A DNA stretch of 64,000 bases from positions 165,017,697 to 165,081,696 of the forward strand of contig JAYESD010000004.1 of NCBI GenBank assembly GCA_036927565.1. The letters are read 5' to 3'. This DNA comes from Tuctoria greenei (lineage: Eukaryota > Streptophyta > Magnoliopsida > Poales > Poaceae). Shown here piece by piece: positions 47,242-57,706 of the stretch. The position numbers and the translations under genes were made by a program. Position 1 is the stretch's first letter, and each line of letters opens with the position of its first letter. A model generated the notes under the pieces. That model searched no databases and was not told the DNA's origin. It saw only the letters and a program-made list of their open reading frames with translations.

Positions 47242-50200
47242 TGTAAAATCCCACTTTATCCTAAATATGAAATTCAGTTGTCAGTTAAATTTAAATTTCA
47301 TTGGGTTCAAGATACGGTCATGTACATAAACTTGAACCTATTCAATTCCTTTTTCTTCTCATGTTTTAAATGAGAAACATACTTCACCAATAATCTTATA
47401 ATAATTCAAATATCATCTCTGAAAAATTTTGGATTATTTGAATGGGGTTTGCTTGGGCAAATCAATTTATAGTACCTCATGTACTCAAATAAACAAACAG
47501 CATATACCTACTGTATACACATGCCCTGTCAAAAACATTCAAATCTGAGGCTATAAATTTTTCTGTAGTCTTCTAAAATTGCAAATAAGCTCCTTGAAAA
47601 GTTTCATGAATTTTGGAGTCCATTTGTTATTTTATTTGAGATGCTCAGCGAATTTGAATCAAGTTTAAATTCAAATTCAAAAATCTGGTCAAATATACTT
47701 GAACATAAAGATTTAAACACACCATTGTGTTCATCACATTTTTCTTGACTTAGCCATGAAGTTTCATGATTTTTGGAGTTCATTTACTATTTGTAAATGA
47801 ATTACTAAAATGGCAGTAGCAGTAAGACTGACTGGCGGGCCCACCAGTCAGCATGCCAACGTGGGCCGCAAACCAGTGCGACAGCAGCAAGCCACTGCGT
47901 TTGAGCTCTAAAAATAGCGCCCTGGCTCCTCCTTATCGCTCCACGGTCGCCCTTATCGCCTTCCCTCACGCTGAGCCGAAGAGCTACGCCATTTTTGTCC
48001 CGCGCGCAAGTTTCCGACCGCCGGCGCCGCGCGCCCGTTGCCGGCCAACCGGAGGCCTCTCGCGCCAAGCCTCCAACAGCTAGGTTGTTCCTCTCTCCCT
48101 CCTCTGTCCTCTGAATCAATCCTTTCGTTGCTTAGTTGACGGTTTGGCTGATATTTTGAAGCTACACCGAAGCTCGCCGTCGTGTTCACCGCGCGCCGTC
48201 CCTGCTCCACGGTGCCAGGCCGCTACACGAAGTTTCGTGCTTCGACTCCTATAGCAAACTGGTGTGCCTGGACACTCTCTACACTACGGTGAAAGCCGTT
48301 CCTCATTTACGTGAGTATCGAGCAAGTTATCTAAATCTTACTCTCGGCGGAAGCTTTTGAACTTGCTCAGTTTTTCATTCAATTCAAGTTCCACACTTAA
48401 TTACTCTCCACAGTTGCTAGCAAATAGTTTCTACACTTCTTTGCGCACCCTCTCAAACTGGAATCACCAGAAATAATCAACCGTAGCTCGAGAATCACGA
48501 GTTCTCCCCTCCGCCGTTAGGAAATTGCTTTGGTCACCGTCGATGATGGTTTTGCCGACCGTTACACGACCATCTCACCTTCCCATCACCTTCCTCGTGG
48601 TTCCAGAAGTCTTTCCCCGGCATTTTTATAAGAGTTTAGCCACAGAGCAAAGGTTCCGACATGGCCGGAACCCTAGCTGCCGCCGCCGCCAATGCACCAC
48701 TGTTACTGATTGTCGGCGAGCCTCCCCGACCCTGCCATCGTGCTCAGCACAAGATTTTAAGGTTGGGTGCCCAAAATTAGGTGCTTCGGTGGCCGAGAAC
48801 ACAGATCCGGTGAAGCTCAACGGAGCGAGCCGCCGTGGGAGCCGCGCGCGCCGCCCGCGTCGGGAGGTGGAAGACGACGCGACGGGCCCCGCGTGTCAGT
48901 GTCCTTTTAACCTTGTCGGATCTGGTGTGGCCACAAGATCTGTTGTAGCTACGCGGTGTATCTCTTTGGTCCCCGTGTGGTTTAAATGCCACTGGTCCAT
49001 TTTAAAACAGTGGGCCACGATTTAATTCAAGTTAGGATTTAATTCCAGATTTGACTCCAACTTAGAAAATCCATAACATTCTATAGACTGCTCCAAAAAT
49101 CTTCAACAAATTTTGTATGAAAGCCCTTGAGCTCTAGGTTCTGTTAATACCAATTAGGTTTTATGAAACTTAATTTTAAATTCTGTAGAAAACAATATTT
49201 TCAAACACAAATACAATTTTTTCAGATGAACTGTCCACTGGAAAAATCCCAAAAATTCAGATAAAATACAATATCCGGTTCTGGATAACCAGATAAAGTT
49301 TAGGTGCCATCTCACCTGTATAATCCTCTGTATAATTCAATAACCTTTTTCAGTCATTGAATTATTACAGCTATTCAGTTGCTTCGTGTTGTCCCAAATT
49401 TGCGCTGGACACTTCTTTAGTCATATACTAACTCCTGTAAAAATTTGAGATTTAATTGACTTAGTTTCCTCGTTCTAATTTAGTTGCAAACTTAATGATA
49501 ATTGAAAAGCTAGAAATTCAGTTATAAACTAATTCCATAAATTCTTGCCAACTTTAAAATGCAATATCTTCTTCAGAAAGGCTTAGAAATTTCTGAAACC
49601 AATTTTTGCTAGAACCAGAACAACATCCTCTATCATGATCATCAACTGGCAGCTATGTTCAAGCTACAATTTCTTCTCTAAAATTCTTGGAAGTTTATTG
49701 CTTGCTATAATTTTAGAGGCAACAAACTATTTTGATCATCTCTTTCCCCAGCGTTTTTTAGAAGAGTTTAGTCACGGAGCGAAGGTTCCGACATGGCCGG
49801 AACCCTAGCTGCCGCCGCCGCCGATGCGCCACTGTTTCCGATCGTCGGCGAGCCTCCCCGACCCTACCATTGTGCTCAGCACAAGATTTTATGGTTGGGT
49901 GCCCAAAATTAGGTGCTGCGATGGCCGAGAACACAGATCCGGCGAAGCTCGCCGGAGCGTGCCGCCGAGGGAGCCCCGCGCGCCGCCCGCATCGGGAGGT
50001 GGAAGACGATGCGGCGGGCCCCGTGTGTAAGTGTCCTTTTAACCCCGTCAGATCTGGTGTGGCCACAAGATCTGTTGTGGCTACGCGGTGTATCTCTGTA
50101 GTCCCCATGTGGTTTAAATGGCATTGGTCTATTTTAAAACAGTGGGCCACGGTTTAATTCAAGTTAGGATTTAAATCCAGATTTGACTCCAAGTTAGAAA

Positions 50201-52587
50201 ATCTATAACTTCCTATAGACTGCTCCAAAAATCTTCAAACAAATTTTGTTTGAAGGCCCTTGAGCTCTTGTTTCTGTTAATACCAATTAGGTTTTATGAA
50301 ACTTAATTTTAAATTCTGTAGAAAACAATATTTTCAAATACAAATACAATTTTTCCAGATGAACTGCCCACTGGAAAAATCTCCAAAATACACATAAAAT
50401 AAAATATCCTATTCTGGATTTCCAGAAAAAGTTTGGGAGCCATTGCACCTGTATAACCCTCTGTATAATTCAATTACCTTTTTCAGTCATTGAATTATTA
50501 CAGCTATACAGTTGCTTTGTGTTTTCCCAAAGTTGAACTGGACACTCCTTTAGTCATATTCTAACTTCTGTAAAATTTTGAGATTTAATTGTCTTAGTTT
50601 CCTGGTTCTAATTCAGTTGCAAACTTAATGATAATTGAAAAGCTAGAAATTCAGTTATAAACTAATTCCAGAAATTCTTCCCAACATTAAAATTCAATAT
50701 ATCCTTCACCAAGGCTTAGAAATTTATGAAACCAATTTTTGCTAGAACCAGAACAACATCCTCTATCATGATCATCAACTGGCGGCAATGTTCAAGCTAC
50801 AATTTCTTCTCTAAAATTCTTGGAAGTTTATTGCATGCCATAATTTTAGAGGCAACAAACTATTTTGATCATCTCCTGTTCTTTGCAAGAGTATTCCTTG
50901 TAGTCCCTAACATCTACCATAAAAATCCCAAGACCAAAGAAAATCATTCACTCACTATAACCATAGTTAGAAACTTATGAACTATATGTAGATTATAATT
51001 TATTAGCATTCCTATATGCATGTCGTGTAGTGATTGATATTGACGAGAAATGTCGCTTGGAGGAGAAGGCCAGGGTGTGCACTTGAAGTCCTTGGTGGAG
51101 TCTTTGTAGAAAGACCCTTAACAATTCACATTTAATCGAGTCGCAAACTAAGGCAAGCCCCAGTTTGCATTTAAGAGCTTTTCAAAGTTTTCCAGTTTAT
51201 TCACTTACGTCTTCAGTTGATATTGTGCATTTACGTATAAGGTGATTGATACTCCACTTGCATGACCACAAACCCCAAGGGTTGGTTGGAACGAGTTACA
51301 GTTTGACCTGTAGTAACTGATTGGCTAATGCATAGGAAATCTGGTAGAAGTCGAGTAGTTGGAATCTACTCGCGAGATAGGAATAACAGTTTGCATAAGG
51401 TTAGAAGATTAAACATGGCTTATGAAATAAATACGAGACCGGGCAGGGAGAATAGGAGTCGACGAGATTGAGTCTCGGGCGCATAGCCCTGCCTGTGTCG
51501 CTTGAGGACCGTTCCATATGCGGCACCGTGGGGCAAGCTTGAACTGTACCGGTTGCATAATGGTATATGGGCCCATTAAACTGATGTAACTCCAGACTGT
51601 AGTGTGGAGACTCCTCGGTTGTCCTTGAATGGAGATGTGAAGGCAGAAAGGTGTAAATCTCCTAGCGGAATGTTTTCACGTGTCCATGTAGGGGACCTTT
51701 TGCTCGGGATGAAGAGGTTTGTCGACATTGGGGTCTTGGGTGAAAGGTGGCCACGTATGAAGCGGGGAGGAGAGCACGTAAGTGTCTCCCACGCGGGTGT
51801 GCGTGTCGTGCAGTCTGGGTGTGCCCTGATTGCAATCACTGTCCCTCGTGGTAATAGAGTACCACTTGTCTGTCGCTGTCGTGACGTAGTAATACTAAAG
51901 AAGCCAGAAAAATATATTGTATTGAATTATAATTGCTTTGCAACCTTGTATAACTTAGAGATAGCAAAATTAAAGTTTACAGTTTCCCCATACTTTAGCT
52001 GTAATAGCATTATGTGCTTTGAGCATGTCATATCATCGGCAAAGCGTTTCTTTTTTGATTGTGGAGTCTATGATGTGCCGTGCTTGAAGAATGCCATTTG
52101 CTACTTAAAACATGATTATAAGGATCCACTTGTAGGCGAGTCTATTTATGCTAATCCAAACCTATGATTAGACTTTACCTTGCATATGTCTAGTGAGACG
52201 GGATAGTCTTGCTGAGCCTTATGCTCACGTTTGCGCTTTAATGATTTTTGCAGGTATTAGGTTCGTTTCTACTGTTCAGGTTGTACATGAGATCTCGAGG
52301 TATCGAGATAAATCTCACGTGAACCACGCCGCTGCTGACAGTTCATCTTGTTGCTAGTGAGATGCGTCCTAGGGCATGGACGTCTTCTCTGCTGCTTAGT
52401 TAGGTGAGATTATGAGTATGTATTTTCCGCTGCGTGTGTACTTCTGTTGTACACTCTTTTGTAAACTCTCCTTATTATGAAATGAAAACTTTGTATGTTT
52501 TGGTATCCTTTTCGTGTGTGCTGTTAGGTGCCGCATCGCACGGCACCACCCAATGAGATCCTCAGATGTGTGGACTCTGGCCCCATA
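47242..52587 (+). repeat. Solo LTR of a Tekay-related family, with internal tandem duplication
   Basis: Begins TGTAAAATCCCACTTTATCC and ends GACTCTGGCCCCATA (CACA expected). Its ends and several internal blocks resemble the Tekay-type LTR (start TGTAAAA; near the end GGTGCCGCATCGCAC and CACCACCCAATG), so it is a sister family in the same orientation. No internal coding region is present. Flanks GTGGG (47237-47241) and GTTGG (52588-52592) are a 4-of-5 target duplication in the Tat-type gag, whose motifs resume at 52588 on the right and 47241 on the left. Length 5346 bp including a 1.13-kb duplication. Confidence 0.85.
48611..50874 (+). repeat. Direct tandem duplication of 1.13 kb inside the solo LTR
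   Basis: Copy one 48611-49741 and copy two 49742-50874 start with CTTTCCCCRGC, share CGACATGGCCGGAACCCTAG (48658 and 49789) and end with ACTATTTTGATCATCT. They differ by scattered substitutions and one- to few-base indels. The CT at the junction is shared by both edges, a 2-bp microhomology. GC-rich frames in each copy (such as 48525-49025 and 49758-50157) are not genes. Confidence 0.92.
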
Positions 52588-54110
52588 GTTGGGTGCCTCT
52601 TCCAAATTTTAAGGGTCCTCTGCTTCCCTTTGTCGAAGACTGCCTCGACCGCATCTTTTCTAGCGTCGCGATTGGTGGTCACATCGAGTAGCTACTTTGC
52701 GCTTCTTGGTTTGGCGCAATCAAGCTTTTGCACCAGTGACTCATAAGTGGTCCTGGAGAGGAATGCCATGATGGCATCAACATCGATCATGTTGGGGAGC
52801 TCGTTGCACATCTTGGAGAAGCACTGGATGTACTCGTGAAGAGTCTCCCCGACCTCTGCCGGCACCACTTGAGGTCTCACGAGTTGACAAGGCATACATA
52901 CATGCCCTGGAAGTTGCCGAGTAAGGTGTCCCGAAGATTGGCCGAACTTTGGATGCTGTTGGCTTGGAGATACTCCAGCCAGGCATAGGCTAAGCCGACT
53001 AGATAGATATGGAGGTACTGGATGATGAATAGATAATCATTGACTTCGCTGGTCCTACACGCCAAGCGGTAGTCCTCCAACCATACACTGGGGTCCGTCT
53101 TGCTGTTGTACCTCCCGATGTTGGTCAGGGCCGGGAATCGAGACAGGAAGGGGGCGTTACATATCTGCCTCCTAAATGCCTTAGGCCCGAGGGAATTGGG
53201 GCTCGGGCTCTGATTGTCATTGTCATCGTAAAGGCTGCCACGATAGGGCTAGCACTGTTGGGGCTTGGATCGTGAGTCCATGGTGCCTCCTCGAGCTCTA
53301 CGCCGAGGCTCAAGGGTTCGATCAAGGGCAGAAGACCCCACAACCTCGTGCATCGATTTGTTCAAGGGGGTCGATGATCTAGCCATCTCGACCCCAACCA
53401 CCAAGCTGGAGGCACGAGTCCTGGCATGGCTCATGCCACTCTTTATGTTCCCTCAGCTCTTGCTGGGGGCTGATAAACCCCACTATTGAGCTAGCAAGCT
53501 CTCTGCCTATTGAGTGGTAGCCTTATCCAGCAACGTCTAGAGGTCTTGGTATTTGTGTAGGGCTTTGAGGTCGGTGGGCTCAGGCATGTCATGTAATATC
53601 GCTGCTGCAACTGCCATGATCTGGCTCACTCACTTGAATTGGGGGGACCATGAACATTGTTGATTATGTTGGCCAAGACTCAGTGCGCATGGAGACATGC
53701 TCTACTCATGCTGGAGGAAGGACCCACTTTCGTAGCGAACATGGTGACATCAGCATCCAACTGAGCTGGATCGGCCTCGAGGGTAACATGCTGTGCCACA
53801 AGCTGATCAGCCAGCTCGCGATGTTGCGCCTCTTGCTACTGGGTGCTGAGCTTTGGAGGGATGTTGGATTGTCTCACGACATTGGAGCCGTCACTAGATT
53901 TAACGTTGTGGCACTCTCGAGAGGGATGCTCACACCCTTTGGTGAAAAAGTCTCAGGGTCCTGGTGAAAAAGTCTAGCTCCCAAAATAGAGAGCCTAGTT
54001 TTTGGGAAGATGGAGCTGTCTTCAAGCCCACCGCCACGGGTGGAGGTAACCTCAAGGCCACCGAAGTGCACCTTCATGCTGGGCACGAAGCCTGAGCGTG
54101 ATGAAGCCAT
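52588..54110 (-). pseudogene. Tat-type gag, main part
   Basis: Starts at minus-strand ATG 54110 (MASSRSGFVPSMKVHFGG). Intermediate parts are rich in stops. The core (52690-53080) reads MEDYRLACRTSEVNDYLFII, YLHIYLVGLAYAWLEYLQAN, LRDTLLGNFQGMYV and, in the next frame, GETLHEYIQCFSKMCNELPN and AIMAFLSRTTYESLVQKLD. These are nearly complete matches to the grass Tat gag (WLEDYRLACRAGG..., YLADSARAWLEHLPxNxI, FVGNFQGTYVRPG, ESLRDYIRRFSKQCNELP). The zinc-type motif continues at 47005-47241 after the solo LTR. Broken by several frameshifts. Confidence 0.82.
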
Positions 54111-54141
54111 CGAGGAAGCAAAGTGGAATGCACGATAGTTC

Positions 54142-54160
54142 CCCTACCTGGCGCGCCAAC
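54142..54160 (-). other. Primer-binding site of the Tat-type element
   Basis: Minus strand GTTGGCGCGCCAGGTAGGG directly follows the LTR end (...CACCGACA at 54161). TTGGCGCGCCAGGTAGGGG is a recurrent primer-binding region in grass Tat elements; I do not assign the tRNA with certainty. Confidence 0.75.
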
Positions 54161-54880
54161 TGTCGGTGTTTGTACCACCGACAAGTATGGATTTCATCGT
54201 GCATTCATCCTCCAACTGGACTAGCTGCATAGACACAAGTGTTTATACTGGTTCAGGCAAGTTCCCTACGTCTGGTGTTGATCTCCTGCTCTTCGTTGAT
54301 CAAAAGAGGGAAATAATGATACAAGCCTTAGAAGCGATCGATGTCTACGTGCTATGTTGTGTGTGTGTCTTTAAGATTCTCTTCCTGTGAAGGTGATCTT
54401 CAATCTCCTTTTGTAGGTGACTCGGTCATGCCCTTGCCTAATCGCCGTATCAACTCCCGATCTCCTCATAAATGAGGTGGGGGTTAAAATGTATTTTATT
54501 TCTATGGTGTGTCCTCCGACGTGCCTCAGGGGGAGGCCGGATCATGCAAGTCGCCGTTGTACGTGTCCCAGTCTTGTTGCCTGCCAGCACCGTATTGCAA
54601 CGCATGCCCGCTTCTGTGCCGGATGGGATGGGGTGTGAAAGGCGTCAGCAGGGTTTGTAGCATGTCTCAGGATGGTCTTAAGTGCGGCTGTCCTTTTGGC
54701 AATGAAGATGTTTGCTCAGCCCACTTGCTGAATACTGCCATAAGCTATCTGCTCGCGAGCTCGGGCTCGAAGGGGGGGGGGCACTTGGGGTTGTATGCCC
54801 AACACCGCGCCGAGTGTTATGGGACGGGTATGGTGTCAACAAGCAGTGTACTCTAGCTGTGCGGTGCATGGCCGTCTTTG
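54161..54880 (-). repeat. 5' LTR (right) of the Tat-type element, truncated
   Basis: Plus-strand TGTCGGTGTTTGTACCACCG onward aligns with the left LTR from 15845 to about 16570 (last shared text GGCCGTCTTTG versus GACCGTCCTTG). The remaining ~190 bp of U3 are absent; unrelated sequence starts at about 54881. A run of nine G lies at 54772-54780. ORFs across it (54509-54856, 54712-54900) match those across the left LTR and are not genes. Confidence 0.75.
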
Positions 54881-55729
54881 CTTATATTCTAATAGCGTAG
54901 ATAATTGGAAAGCACACAGATAAAAATATCAATCAGTTTTACTTTTCGATTTACCATTTCATCTTTCTCCTGCTTTGGTGTTTTCATGTGAGAAAATTTG
55001 TTCGTCTCCATGAAAGAAAGAAACATTGCTGATTTGTCTAGGAAATCATTCATGCTGTTGCATAAATACGACAATCCTTCTCCGTTGATGGTGCATTTGC
55101 CTAACAACACCACGAATGCAAGGTGAGGAATGTTACGATGGCATTTATATGCACATACTCCAAAACTCTTAGTGATTTCCTTGTTCTGCTGCATATATAG
55201 GTGAAATTTACAAGAAGCACAGCTGCTTTCATTGAATAGATTATGATTTTTCTTTTCTAATTAGTTTGTATAGTATTGTTTAATGTTGTCTTCCCCTTGT
55301 GATCTAGCCGTCGACAAAAAAAAATTAGGAGTTGCACACATTATTGTTACCTGTCAATGCCAATGGAGCAGTATTTTTTTTCTTATCTGTCAAACATGTG
55401 GGCTATTTATCATTTCTCCAATGACACCACTTCTAGGGTTGAAAAACTGACAGTAATTTTCCGGATCATCCGACGTCGCTTTTAAGAATTTGTGTACCAA
55501 CTACAGTTTTATTAGAATTATTCTAAACATGATTTGAAAATCGGAAATTTGAATTCGAAAATCAGAACGCAAATGATTCAGACTATTTTCCGATCGAATA
55601 GTTGGACTACCACATTTATTCAGAAATTTTCCGACTTAAATCCGAACAATTTCCGAATTTCATGGCCCATGCTGCCCGGCCCGTCACCTTGCACTTATTA
55701 TCCAGAGTAGCAGCCCATAGTGTGGCGCA
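54881..55729 (-). other. Unclassified segment carrying an exon-like sequence
   Basis: Between the truncated Tat LTR and an LTR/promoter-like block. Apart from the exon-like piece at 54957-55189 it is AT-rich, with long T runs near 55262-55380 on the minus-strand upstream side of the exon, as expected for intron sequence. No terminal repeats found. It might be a captured gene fragment in a transposon or a piece of real gene broken by the nest. Confidence 0.4.
54957..55189 (-). pseudogene. Exon-like fragment of an unidentified host gene
   Basis: On the minus strand an open stretch of ~233 bp is preceded by a good splice acceptor (TATATATGCAG, after a pyrimidine/AT-rich stretch) and followed by a donor (ATG|GTAAAT). 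It encodes QNKEITKSFGVCAYKCHRN, then HLAFVVLLGKCTINGEGLS, FLDKSAMFLSFMETNKFSHM and KTPKQEKDEM. The composition is that of an ordinary globular, helical protein and not of a retroelement polyprotein; I do not recognise the family. No neighbouring exon is evident. Could be a gene fragment captured by a transposon (Pack-type or Helitron) or the relic of a local gene. Confidence 0.5.
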
Positions 55730-56589
55730 CAATTGTTAGAAATAGGAGGCAATCTACTGAAGAATTAAGGAAAACAAACGAATACGACAATGATAAACAC
55801 CGGTAGATTGATGGGACGAGAATATTCACGTACCAATTTGAAGCCAGAGGAACCACTGTAGATCTCACGACGAATAGTCGCTACAGACATTGGTGGCGGC
55901 GTTGGGCAGCAGCGCCCGATATCTTCGGTAGATGGCCCATGATGAAGAACGTGTGCAGTCGAGCAGAGAGCTTCCCAAAAACCATATTTGCCCTCTCCCG
56001 GTGTAGGATCGCAAGGGCAAGCGGTTTCGGAGACCTACACTCTCGATTGTCGGTGCACACCGGCGATCGGGATGGAGTAGATTAGACGGCAGCGCAAGGA
56101 GCTCGAACATGGAAGTAATAGATCTGATCGTGGGATGATATGCCCTACCGTGCCGCCTGCTATTTATAGATTTATGCGAAGGTGGTTTAGTTACGATTCG
56201 GAAGGCCCGCATCCGATTCCACTCTGTAGTCGTAGACGCGACCGTCTCGAAATACTTGGACTCGGTTTAATTCGGAAGACCAAAATTCGGAAACCCAAAA
56301 GACGAATTAGATTTCCCGCAAAAATATAAAATTTGAGCTGGGCTCGGGGCTCGGATTCACACAAACACATGCGCGCGTGCTTGGTGAGGCGTGGCGAGGC
56401 GACCGAGGAGGTGGAGGAGGAGGAGCGCACATTGGCCGTCCCTCTCTTCTCCTCTTCTCTCTCACTCAAGGAGTGGAAGAACAACCTCCCTTATATGTAG
56501 GGGTTGCTCCCCTAAAACTTCCCATGTAGGACTAAACTCTTAGCATCACCCTCTTTTACACTAATGGGCCTTTAAGATTTATTGGAATT
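55730..56589 (-). repeat. LTR- or promoter-like segment, minus strand
   Basis: Reading the minus strand there is ACATATAAGGGAGG near 56500, then a CT/GA-rich leader (GAGAGAGAAGAGGAGAAGAG) and a second TATA-like box CTATAAATAGCAGG near 56160, then GC-rich leader DNA and an end reading CCTATTTCTAACA at about 55733. This resembles a grass Copia LTR in layout. I could not find a second copy or a clear primer-binding site, so it may instead be a promoter linked to the exon-like fragment. ORFs at 55865-56212 and 56191-56484 have no recognisable domain. Confidence 0.35.
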
Positions 56590-57437
56590 AATTCTATGAC
56601 TCTTTTTTTTTGTGTTCAAATGTGAGTATAGACCGAGATTATGTAGAATCAATCACTATAACAATGCAACAAGAGTCACATGAAAACATTGAGTAGAACT
56701 CAAGTTATAATAAAAAAATTGAGCAACAGTCAATCTGTTCTACCCGACCTAATGACAGATATGCTACGCTACAAATAAACTTGTGATACTCAAACACCAC
56801 AAAACCAATGACCGTGAGTTTTCACAGATGATAGATAATTGAGCAATTAAGAAACACAAAAAGAATCATGGAAATTCGATTTGTAATACGCCAGTTATGA
56901 TCAAAATACCAAACCAACGTCAGGCTGCGCAGAGACTCACCGAGAAAAGTTCAAAGCAAACAAGCCAGACGACCAAGGCATGAATAAACTATCAACATTT
57001 ACGAACACAAGTCCTCAACTTGACTCACATTAGTTAGAAAACCACAACACCTTATGTGAGCAGCTCACATAAGCATGTTGTACAACTTAAAAACGTATTA
57101 TCATTCATAATCAGCCAAAACATATCAAAACTTAGTTCAAAAGTACTAAGCACACATTACCATAAGTGAAAAAGCAATCTCAAACATATTCTAAGTTGAA
57201 AGCAGAGATGTTGTACAAAAATCGCACAAACATTAAATCAACCATTGAGATCGGACAATCCGAAGCACCTTCCCACATATTAAATTGAAAAGATCGGACC
57301 CTCCGATCAGAATATCACGTGCAGCTCATGTGAAATGATTTCCGACATTCCAAATAGAGTGACTCAAGAATTCTCAAAACTTTTCATTTAAACTCACTTT
57401 TATCATAATTGCCAATGTATTTAGCACCGAGGTCTCA
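56590..57437 (-). repeat. LTR fragment, same family as the solo LTR at 6745-8327
   Basis: Blocks align with 6880-7260 (for example ACTCAAGTTAT...CAATCTGTYCYACCCG) and with 7920-8320 (CTTGACTCACAT...CACCTTAYGTGAGCA and AATGTATTTAGCAC.GAGGTCTCA). About 0.7 kb between the blocks is missing, and the end near 56590 is truncated. The minus-strand start TGAGACCTCGG is preceded by AAGGGGGATATTC, a polypurine tract, so this is a 3' LTR of a minus-strand element. Confidence 0.7.
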
Positions 57438-57701
57438 GAATATCCCCCTTGATGAATGCAATTTCAACACCACCTAGCGTCCGAACATTGGCTTCTTCAC
57501 AATTCATGAAAGGTTTAAACAAATAATTTCTCCCATTTTGAAAATCAAATGATGAAACTTTACTTTTAAAAAGCCTTGTAAGGATGAACTCTCCCTGAGA
57601 AGAACGTGCAAAACACTTGTGAATATGCAATGTGTGACATATTTCCCCCCCTTTGACAATGTATTCAGCAAGGTTCAAAAAAGAAATTTGGATCTGCTAT
57701 G
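57438..57701 (-). pseudogene. 3' internal region of the Copia-like element
   Basis: Minus-strand frame 57421-57678 (MNLAEYIVKGGEICHTLHIH..., ending in the polypurine tract AAGGGGGATATT) has no domain I recognise. AAAGGGGGGGAAATATG near 57640 and a similar purine block at 58950 suggest repeated polypurine-like tracts. The region is cut by a solo LTR at 57707 and resumes at 58937-59167. Copia class is inferred from layout only. Confidence 0.4.
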
Positions 57702-57706
57702 AGCAT

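Larger units (their letters stand above)
15845..54880 (-). mobile_element. Tat-type (RIRE2/Cinful-like) gypsy element, host of three nested insertions
   Basis: Read on the minus strand: right LTR (54161-54880), primer-binding site, gag (52588-54110), zinc-knuckle part of gag (47005-47241), gag-protease junction (31133-31412), protease (about 21440-21763), then an antisense ORF on the plus strand (17740-20975) and the left LTR (15845-16765). Removing the insertions 21764-31132, 31413-47004 and 47242-52587 leaves about 8.7 kb. Reverse transcriptase, RNase H and integrase are not found: only ~450 bp separates protease from the antisense ORF. Element identity comes from characteristic gag and protease motifs of grass Tat elements. 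The right LTR is truncated, so the target duplication cannot be tested. Confidence 0.8.

Noticed and set aside
47853..48210. GC-rich ORFs on both strands, possible small gene
   Set aside because: They lie in the leader part of the solo LTR; the same GC-rich frames occur in the tandem copies and in related LTRs, and show no domain.
54881..55730. Helitron carrying the exon-like fragment
   Set aside because: I could not find a TC start or a hairpin followed by CTRR at an A/T junction, so the class is not claimed.
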